NCBI GenBank assembly: GCA_023250995.1
Contig: JAHEZO010000009.1
Coordinates: forward strand, 1 to 35,243
Source of the DNA: Flavobacteriales bacterium
GTDB taxonomy: Bacteria > Bacteroidota > Bacteroidia > Flavobacteriales_H > JAHEZO01
DNA: 35,243 nt
Direction: 5' to 3'
The notes beneath the pieces are model-generated. The model saw nothing but the letters and a program-made list of their open reading frames with translations, ran no database searches and was not told the origin of the DNA. Positions 28,249-35,243 of this stretch are shown here, in pieces; position 1 is the first letter of the stretch, and every line of letters starts with the position of its first letter. The position numbers and the translations under genes were made by a program.

Positions 28249-29130
28249 TTAAAAAATCATATAATCCTGCGGATCAATTGGATTTCCGTTTAACCATAAT
28301 TCAAAGTGCAGGTGAGGCCCGGTACTCAGCTCCCCCGATTCACCAATAATGGCAATGGGTTCTCCCGCCTTAACCTTTTCACCTATTTTTTTTAAAAGCA
28401 CCGAATTGTGTTTGTAAATAGATATTAGGTTGTTGTCGTGCTGTAGCTGGATTACATTACCCGTTTCCGGTGTCCAGGATGAAAGAATTACCGTACCGTC
28501 AAGAGCTGCTTTAATGGCCTCGTTTTTTTGTGCAATTACATCCACTCCATAATGTTCCTCGCGGGAATTGAAGGATGAAGAAACCATACCATGTATGGGA
28601 GTGAAAAAGAAAAAACTGCTTATGCTTTGGGCCGAAGGCTTACCTTCGTAAAAAAGCAAATTGTACTTTTCTTCCGATTCAATTTGAACACGCAAAGCCG
28701 AATCCTCTTTCGATTTTTTTAGATATGTAGGAGGATATTTTGCTGAAGAGTCCTTAACAGGAATTGCAGTTAAATTTCCGGGAGGCTTCCCTTCAATAAT
28801 ATTTTTAATGTTTAAAAGATATGCATCCTTTGCCTTGAGTTCCTTTTCGAGTGTATCGGCTTTTAATGCTGCGTAAAGAGCTCTTCTCTTTGTTTCAAAA
28901 TCGGCATAACCGGGGATGTATTCGCGAAGGGGTGTGAAAGAAATAATAATGATACCAAGAAAGAAAAAAAGGATTACAATGGCACCGCCCCAGGTAAATA
29001 CATTAAGAGGGGAAAGCAAAAAGGAAAATTTTTCCTCCAGCGTTTCGTCATTCATTATCACAAGCCTGTATTTGCTCTTCAGCTTTTGATAAATACGAAC
29101 CTTTTTTTCCTTTGATTCTCCTGAGCCCAT
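28249..29130 (-). CDS. M23 family metallopeptidase (LytM), membrane anchored
   Basis: 293 aa; TM VFTWGGAIVILFFFLGIIII; HYGVDVIAQKNEAIKAALDGTVI, GEPIAIIGESGELSTGPHLHFELWLNGNPIDPQDYM. Confidence 0.93.
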   Translation of the reverse strand: MGSGESKEKKVRIYQKLKSKYRLVIMNDETLEEKFSFLLSPLNVFTWGGAIVILFFFLGIIIISFTPLREYIPGYADFETKRRALYAALKADTLEKELKAKDAYLLNIKNIIEGKPPGNLTAIPVKDSSAKYPPTYLKKSKEDSALRVQIESEEKYNLLFYEGKPSAQSISSFFFFTPIHGMVSSSFNSREEHYGVDVIAQKNEAIKAALDGTVILSSWTPETGNVIQLQHDNNLISIYKHNSVLLKKIGEKVKAGEPIAIIGESGELSTGPHLHFELWLNGNPIDPQDYMIF

Positions 29131-29240
29131 TGAAAATTAAAAGGCAAATATCGAAAATTTGGGGGTTGTCGGAAAAAGATAGAACCGTGATTGCTCAGAT
29201 TGGTAAGGAGGCAACAGGTTGTAATCAAAAAAAAACATTC

Positions 29241-29320
29241 CCCACAGAGGCACCCAGAGGTTCACAAAGAAAAAATTTCTCCGTGTTCCTTAGTGTTCTC
29301 CTTTACTCCTTGGTGAAACC
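29241..29320. repeat. Bacteroidetes-type intergenic imperfect palindrome (CACAGAGGCACxxAGAGG... family)
   Basis: cccacagaggcacccagaggttcacaaagaaaaa ... ttctccgtgttccttagtgttctcctttactccttggtg, degenerate inverted arms. Confidence 0.5.
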
Positions 29321-29449
29321 TTTTTTGATTCTTTCTTCCCGCAGGCCCTTCCCTTGAAGGGATACTTCTAAATAACATTTGTACGGTAGACCCACCAAAG
29401 TAAGCGGTTCCCCGAAATATTTTTCCGGCATTATCACTAATAAAGCCAT

Positions 29450-31462
29450 TCAAACCATCTCAAAATCCAATTGTTTTTTTACCAGATCGGCCCGTTTAAC
29501 CATAACCCTTACTTTGGCTCCCAACTGTAAAATTTTGCCCCTCCGTTTTCCAACTACCCTGTAGTTCTCTTCATCAAAAACATAAAAATCGTCTTTCATA
29601 TCGCGCAGGCGTATCATTCCTTCACATTTGTTTTCAACAAGTTCAACAAATAATCCCCATTCGGTAACTCCTGATATCATTCCTTCAAACTCCTCCCCTA
29701 CCCTATCCTGCATAAATTGAACCTGTTTGTATTTTACCGAGGCCCTTTCCGCTTCTTCGGCAAGTTTTTCCATTTTTGATGATTGCTTGCACAGGTCTTC
29801 CAGCCCTTCTCCTTTGGCAGAAACATTATTTAAATGATTTTCGAGCAGCCTGTGCACCATCATATCGGGGTACCTGCGTATAGGAGATGTAAAGTGGGTA
29901 TAATAATCAAATGCGAGTCCATAATGCCCAATGTTTTTTGTAGTGTAAATTGCTTTCATCATGGTTCTAACGGCCAGCGTTTCTATCATATTTTCTTCTG
30001 CCTTTCCTTTCACCGAATCGAGCACTTCATTGAGTTCTCTTGAAATATTTTTCCGGTTTGTGGTGGTAAGTTTATAGCCGAATTTTTTAATGAATTGGGA
30101 GAACACGCCTATTTTTTCTTCGTTAGGGATATCGTGAACCCGATAAACAAACGGAGCACCTCCTCCGGCTTTTTCTTTTCCTGAAATATTTTTCCGATCG
30201 TTTTTTCCGCATAACTCAGCAACGCTTCGGTTGGCCAGAAGCATAAATTCCTCAATGAGTTTATGAGAATCTTCCTGCTTTTTAAAAAAAACCCCCACCG
30301 GATTTGCTTTTTCGTCCAGATTAAACTTTACCTCTACTTTATTAAATGAAATTGCTCCTTTTTTAATTCGTTCTTTTCTTAAAATTTTTGCCAGGGAATT
30401 TAAAATCAGGATTTCTTTTGCAAAATCTCCTTCTTCGGTATCAATTATTTTTTGTGCTTCCTCATAGGTGAATCTTCTATCTGAATTTATCACGGTTTTC
30501 CCGAACCATTTTTCAATTATTCTGCCTTGATGATTCATTTCAAAAACTGCAGAAAAACAAAGTTTCTCCTCCCTGGGGCGCAGTGAACAAACATTATTTG
30601 AAAGAATTTCGGGGAGCATGGGAACCACCCTGTCAACCAGGTAAACTGAGGTGGCCCGCTTTTGTGCCTCCTCTTCAATTTCTGAGTTTGGCCTAACATA
30701 GTGTGTAACATCCGCAATATGTACTCCTATTTCGAAATTCCCGTTTTTCAGAATTGTAAAAGAGATGGCATCGTCAAAATCTTTGGCATCAAGGGGGTCA
30801 ATGGTAAATGTGGTAACTTCCCTGAAATCTCTTCTTTTTGAAATTTCCTGGGCGGTAATTTGTGTTGGAATTTTATCCGCTTCGCGTTCCAGATGCTGGG
30901 GAAATGAATATGGAAGTCCGAATTCGGCCAGGATGGAATGTATTTCGGTGTCATTTTCCCCCGGGTTTCCAAGCACTTCAATAATTTCGCCTGTGGGATT
31001 TTTTTTCCATTTTTCCCACCCGGTCATTTTTGCTAAAACCTTTTGTCCGTTGGCCGCTCCCGCATATTTATCCTGAGGAATAAAAATATCTACATGCATG
31101 CGGGGGTCATCGGCCACAAGAAACCCGAAACTTTGCGACATCTGCAAAGTGCCTACAAATTCTGTTTTTTTTCTTTCGGTAATTTCCACCACCTCTCCTT
31201 CCATTCTCCTCCCGTTTCCCTTCGGGGATGCATGAATGGTTACCTTATCTCCATTTAAAGCGTTGGCGGTGTTTTTGGGGGATATGAAAATATCTTCGGG
31301 GTATTCTGTGCGGTTTTCGGGAATGAGGAAAGCCGAGCCCGAACGGGTTAATTCAATGGTTCCTTCTATTCTTAAAAAATGTTTTTCTTTATGCTGTTGA
31401 GAATGTTTTTTTCCTCTGTTTTCTTTCTTCTGAAAGAATTTATTTTTTTGTCTTTTAATCAT
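29450..31462 (-). CDS. rnr: Ribonuclease R (RNB domain, S1)
   Basis: 670 aa; TIDPLDAKDFDDAISF, GVHIADVTHYVRPNSEIEEEAQKRATSVYLVDRVVPMLPEILSNNVCSLRP, YTHFTSPIRRYPDMMVHRLL. Confidence 0.97.
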   Translation of the reverse strand: MIKRQKNKFFQKKENRGKKHSQQHKEKHFLRIEGTIELTRSGSAFLIPENRTEYPEDIFISPKNTANALNGDKVTIHASPKGNGRRMEGEVVEITERKKTEFVGTLQMSQSFGFLVADDPRMHVDIFIPQDKYAGAANGQKVLAKMTGWEKWKKNPTGEIIEVLGNPGENDTEIHSILAEFGLPYSFPQHLEREADKIPTQITAQEISKRRDFREVTTFTIDPLDAKDFDDAISFTILKNGNFEIGVHIADVTHYVRPNSEIEEEAQKRATSVYLVDRVVPMLPEILSNNVCSLRPREEKLCFSAVFEMNHQGRIIEKWFGKTVINSDRRFTYEEAQKIIDTEEGDFAKEILILNSLAKILRKERIKKGAISFNKVEVKFNLDEKANPVGVFFKKQEDSHKLIEEFMLLANRSVAELCGKNDRKNISGKEKAGGGAPFVYRVHDIPNEEKIGVFSQFIKKFGYKLTTTNRKNISRELNEVLDSVKGKAEENMIETLAVRTMMKAIYTTKNIGHYGLAFDYYTHFTSPIRRYPDMMVHRLLENHLNNVSAKGEGLEDLCKQSSKMEKLAEEAERASVKYKQVQFMQDRVGEEFEGMISGVTEWGLFVELVENKCEGMIRLRDMKDDFYVFDEENYRVVGKRRGKILQLGAKVRVMVKRADLVKKQLDFEMV

Positions 31463-32886
31463 TATTTTACATAACTCAGTTTAATCATGTTGCTCATTCC
31501 TTTATCGGTAATGGGCATACTTGCAATATTTATTACCAGGTCATTTTCCTTCAAAACTCCCAGTTGGCGAAGAATTAATTTAGTATCGGCAATGGTATGG
31601 TCGGTACTTACAAATTTATCGTAATACAAACCTTTTACTCCCCATATCAGGCTTAGCATATTGAGAATTTTCCGGTTGGCGGTAAACACGTAAATTTCGG
31701 CTTTAGGCCGGTAGCATGAAATCCGGAAGGCGGTATAACCCGAAAATGAATTTGTAACTATTGCTTTTGCATTTACTTTTCTGGCAAGGTAACAGGCATT
31801 ATCACAAATGGAATCGGAAAGAAAGCGGTCGGTTCCAATTTCAAGCTGGTGCTTTCGGTTATAAATGTTGGTATATGTTTCGGCTTTAATTACAATTTTA
31901 TAGGCGGCCTTAATTACTTCAACAGGGTGCCTTCCTACCGAAGTTTCCCCGCTTAGCATTATGGCATCGGCACCATCCATCACTGCATTTGCAACATCAT
32001 TTACTTCGGCTCTTGTTGGAGTAAGGTGTTCCATCATGCTTTCCATCATCTGGGTGGCAATAATAACAGGTTTTGCAGCCCTCATGCATTTTCCAACAAG
32101 CATCTTTTGAATAATAGGTAAATCCTGCATGGGCATTTCAACTCCCAAATCTCCTCTGGCCACCATGAGGGCATCGGTTTCTTTAATGATATCATCAATT
32201 TCTTTAATGGCTTCGGGTTTTTCAATTTTGGCAACAACTTTGGCCGAATTTGAATGTTTTTTTATTATTTCTTTCAACTCAACAATATCCCTTGCCGACC
32301 GCACAAAAGAAAGGCCGATCCAGGGAATGTTCTGTTCAAGGGCAAACTCGAGGTCTTTCAGGTCTTTTTCGGTTAAGCTTGGCAATGATATTTTAGTATT
32401 TGGAAGGTTGAATCCCTTTTTTGATGAAAGTTCACCTCCTTCAATAACTTTGGCTTTTACCTCTGTGGCGGATAAGATTCCATTAACTTCTAAAACAATT
32501 TTGCCATCGTCAATAAGAATCCTCTCACCGATCTTTACATCTTTTGGAAACTGCGAATAGGTAAGATGAATTTTTTGGGCTGTCCCAATGCATTTATCAA
32601 CAGTGATGATAATTTCCTCTTTTGCAACAATTAGAATTTTATTGTTTTCAACTTCCCCGATTCTCATTTTAGGGCCTTGCAGGTCGGCAAGAATGGCTGT
32701 ATGGAGCTGCAGCTCTTCATTAAGGCCATTAATAAATGAAATTACTTTTTCGTATTCTTCATATTTTCCATGAGAAAAATTAATCCGGAAAACATTTACT
32801 CCTGCTTCCATCATTTGTTTAATTACCTCGCGTGAGGAGGATGCCGGGCCCAGGGTGGCTATGATTTTTGTTTTGTTTTTTTTCAA
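31462..32886 (-). CDS. pyk: Pyruvate kinase
   Basis: 474 aa; KIIATLGPASSS, FRINFSHGKYEEY, DALMVARGDLGVEMP, ATQMMESMMEHLTPTRAEVNDVANAVMDGADAIMLSGETSVGRHPVE. Confidence 0.98.
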   Translation of the reverse strand: MKKNKTKIIATLGPASSSREVIKQMMEAGVNVFRINFSHGKYEEYEKVISFINGLNEELQLHTAILADLQGPKMRIGEVENNKILIVAKEEIIITVDKCIGTAQKIHLTYSQFPKDVKIGERILIDDGKIVLEVNGILSATEVKAKVIEGGELSSKKGFNLPNTKISLPSLTEKDLKDLEFALEQNIPWIGLSFVRSARDIVELKEIIKKHSNSAKVVAKIEKPEAIKEIDDIIKETDALMVARGDLGVEMPMQDLPIIQKMLVGKCMRAAKPVIIATQMMESMMEHLTPTRAEVNDVANAVMDGADAIMLSGETSVGRHPVEVIKAAYKIVIKAETYTNIYNRKHQLEIGTDRFLSDSICDNACYLARKVNAKAIVTNSFSGYTAFRISCYRPKAEIYVFTANRKILNMLSLIWGVKGLYYDKFVSTDHTIADTKLILRQLGVLKENDLVINIASMPITDKGMSNMIKLSYVK

Positions 32887-33287
32887 AATAAATATTGGTT
32901 TGATTTTATGGTATCGGGGTTAAGAAGGTAGGCGGCAAGTACCGATTCAGATTGTTTCAGTTTTTTTAATATTCCGTCAGCATCGAGGGATTCGTAATTT
33001 CCCTGAATAATGAACAGGTAATCCATCTGTTTAAGTTCTTTTACAAATGCTTTGCCTTTGCTTTTTGCCGCAGCCAAAATATATTTCAGGTGCAGGTTAA
33101 AGTTTTCAAAGTTATACTTTGAAAAACGGCTTGAATCCGCATGAACGATATCTTCTTCCTTTTTCAAATGCAAATTTAGTTTTTTGTTTATGGCCCATAC
33201 CAGATAATAGTCCTTGGCCTGGCTGCAAATTCCGTAAAGAAGAAAATCGGTTTCCGGGGGATCAAATTCAAACTTGTGGCGGGGCAT
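32883..33287 (-). CDS. IPExxxVDY family protein
   Basis: 134 aa; position between rnc and pyk and LLYGICSQAKDYYLVWAINKKLNLHLKKEEDIV consistent with this Bacteroidetes-specific family. Confidence 0.75.
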   Translation of the reverse strand: MPRHKFEFDPPETDFLLYGICSQAKDYYLVWAINKKLNLHLKKEEDIVHADSSRFSKYNFENFNLHLKYILAAAKSKGKAFVKELKQMDYLFIIQGNYESLDADGILKKLKQSESVLAAYLLNPDTIKSNQYLF

Positions 33288-33344
33288 TGCTAAAATTACG
33301 GGTCAAAGATATGGAAAAAACGGAGCGTGAATAAAAAATGTTTT

Positions 33345-34103
33345 TTAATGCAAATAACCCAATTCTCCTGTTATTTTTATTAATCCTTCCTCCGCTGCAC
33401 CCTGCTCGGCCTTTTTCTTTGAAGGCCCTTCTGCTGTCCCCTTTATTTCGCCCTCAATAAAAACATTGGCAACGTACATGGGTTCGAAATTTCGGCTTGA
33501 AACGAGCTCGCATTGAAAAACAATTTTCTTTTTTTCTTTTTGACCCCATTCAATCAGTTTGCTTTTAAAGTCGGTTTCGGTTGATTCAAGGGAGGAAATA
33601 TCAATATTTTCTTTAATAATTTTGTGTATGGTTTTCTGGCAAACAAGGTACCCTTTGTCCAGGTAAATTGCTCCCAGCAAAGCTTCAAACGCATCTCCGT
33701 TTATTGATTCGCTTGCATCAGATTTTCCAAGATTCGCTTCAATTACAGCATCAATTTTGAGTTTCACTGAAAGAGAATTAAGGTTTGCCCTTCCAACAAT
33801 TTTAGATTTCATTTTAGTAAGAAACCCTTCATCTTTTTCGGGAAATAAATAATAAAGATAATGAGCAACAACAATGTCGAGCACCGCATCTCCTAGAAAC
33901 TCCAACCTTTCATTACTAACCAGATCAATTTGCCCTAATCGTTTGGTAACTGACCTGTGCCTTAGGGCGGTTTTATAAAGTTCAATTTTTTCGGGAGAGG
34001 TGCCAAAAGTTTTTTTTACGAACCAAAATATTTCGATGTCGCGGGGTAATGGCTTTTCTATTTTATTTCCTATAAAGGAGAAAAAAAATTTGAAGGCTTT
34101 CAT
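33345..34103 (-). CDS. rnc: Ribonuclease III
   Basis: 252 aa; NERLEFLGDAVLDIVVAHYLY, NGDAFEALLGAIYLDKGY, C-terminal dsRBD (GTAEGPSKKKAEQGAAEEGL). Confidence 0.96.
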   Translation of the reverse strand: MKAFKFFFSFIGNKIEKPLPRDIEIFWFVKKTFGTSPEKIELYKTALRHRSVTKRLGQIDLVSNERLEFLGDAVLDIVVAHYLYYLFPEKDEGFLTKMKSKIVGRANLNSLSVKLKIDAVIEANLGKSDASESINGDAFEALLGAIYLDKGYLVCQKTIHKIIKENIDISSLESTETDFKSKLIEWGQKEKKKIVFQCELVSSRNFEPMYVANVFIEGEIKGTAEGPSKKKAEQGAAEEGLIKITGELGYLH

Positions 34104-34299
34104 TTACTCAGGTAAAATAATCTTTTGTAAAGTAAAGTTAATAGTTGCCAAAAATTCTCCCGCAGATTTCGCAGATGACCGAAGAAAAAGTCAGCTAAAA
34201 GCTGCGTTATGTTCGGGAAAAAAATCCTCCATTGTATGTTTAAAAAGCACTAAATTTATTTCGATGGAATTAATAACGTGAGTTTTGGATATAAATAAA

Positions 34300-34372
34300 G
34301 CCACAAAAAATCTAAAACACAAAATCCCACCAAAAATTTTTGAAGCATTTTGATTTTTTGTGTTTTTGTGGC
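34300..34372. repeat. Intergenic imperfect inverted repeat between fabF and rnc
   Basis: gccacaaaaaatctaaaacacaaaat ... attttttgtgtttttgtggc. Confidence 0.6.
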
Positions 34373-34470
34373 AAGATAAAAAATGTGCCCTGTTGTTTTT
34401 TAGAAAGGTGTATATTACCTTACCAAAAGCTCATGTCATTTATCACTCTTTGATGGAAGTGAAAAACCAT

Positions 34471-35243
34471 TCAGGCAATAAATTTTTTAAAAATCACTGA
34501 GGCATTATGGCCGCCAAATCCGAAAGTATTGCTTAGTCCGGCATTTATTTGTCGGGTTTGTGCTTTTGAAAAGGTAAGGTTCAGTTTGTTTTCAATTTCG
34601 GGGTCGTCAGTAAAATGATTAATGGTTGGAGGTACAATATTATTTTTTAGCGCCAGAATAGTTGCAATGGATTCTATGGCACCTGCTGCCCCAAGCAAAT
34701 GGCCTGTCATAGATTTTGTGGAACTTATGTTTAATTTGAAAGAGTGCTCCCCAAAAACTTTCAGAATGGCTTTTGTTTCGGCAATATCTCCCAATGGAGT
34801 TGAGGTTCCGTGAACGTTGATATAGTCAATATCTTCGGGTTTCATACCGGCATCTTCAAGGGCGTTTTTCATCACATTCATTGCTCCTAATCCTTCGGGA
34901 TGAGGCGCTGTAAGATGGTGGGCATCGGCAGAGGAACCACCACCGGCAAGTTCGGCATAAATCTTTGCCCCCCTTGAAATGGCATGGTGGTATTCTTCCA
35001 GAATCAGGCTGCCGGCTCCCTCGCCCAAAACAAAACCATCCCGGTCTTTATCAAAGGGCCTCGAAGCTGTTTCAGGAGAATCGTTTCTTGTTGAAAGAGC
35101 ATGCATGGAATTAAATCCACCAACTCCCGATTCATTGATAGCTGCCTCAGACCCTCCCGAAACTATTATATCCGCTTTTCCAAGCCGGATATAATTAAAT
35201 GAATCTATTATAGCATGAGTGGATGAAGCACAGGCAGAAACAG
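34471..35243 (-). CDS. fabF: Beta-ketoacyl-ACP synthase II, N-terminus beyond window
   Basis: Track ORF starts at internal Met 35106, but the frame stays open upstream ([53 protein letters not shown]), i.e. KAS active-site Cys region; [50 protein letters not shown]. Confidence 0.95.
   Translation of the reverse strand, partial: VSACASSTHAIIDSFNYIRLGKADIIVSGGSEAAINESGVGGFNSMHALSTRNDSPETASRPFDKDRDGFVLGEGAGSLILEEYHHAISRGAKIYAELAGGGSSADAHHLTAPHPEGLGAMNVMKNALEDAGMKPEDIDYINVHGTSTPLGDIAETKAILKVFGEHSFKLNISSTKSMTGHLLGAAGAIESIATILALKNNIVPPTINHFTDDPEIENKLNLTFSKAQTRQINAGLSNTFGFGGHNASVIFKKFIA

Noticed and set aside
32129-32560. 143-aa plus-strand ORF antisense to pyk
   Set aside because: Shadow ORF opposite a highly conserved coding sequence.

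Overview
The window reads as a chromosomal segment from a member of the Bacteroidetes. Supporting evidence: two type-A T9SS C-terminal sorting domains, TAnnTTTG promoter elements, an IPExxxVDY-family protein and typical Bacteroidetes intergenic repeats. Left part (minus strand): a tryptophan/kynurenine catabolic operon in the order kmo, TDO, cyclase-family formamidase, 2-aminomuconate-semialdehyde dehydrogenase, RidA-type deaminase, 3-hydroxyanthranilate dioxygenase. Middle: htpG, a LemA/TPM/TPM cluster, a DUF4239 protein, tRNA-Cys, prfB with a programmed +1 frameshift, a YoeB toxin-antitoxin pair abutting prfB, an acyl-CoA synthetase/arsC pair and a DUF47-Pit phosphate module. Right part: two giant T9SS-secreted propeller proteins, a lipoprotein, an orphan LuxE-like protein, an M23 peptidase and a fabF / rnc / IPExxxVDY / pyk / rnr block. 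No clearly new multigene system is visible. The best leads are regulatory or structural: a 13-bp perfect terminal-inverted-repeat element inside the kynurenine operon, a sigma54-like site plus TGACA-N3-TGTCA palindrome at htpG, an 11-bp-phased PhoB/PhoP-like box at DUF47-pit, the YoeB/prfB juxtaposition with an atypical antitoxin, and a modular propeller swap between adjacent T9SS proteins. All family calls come from reading the translations; no database search was run.
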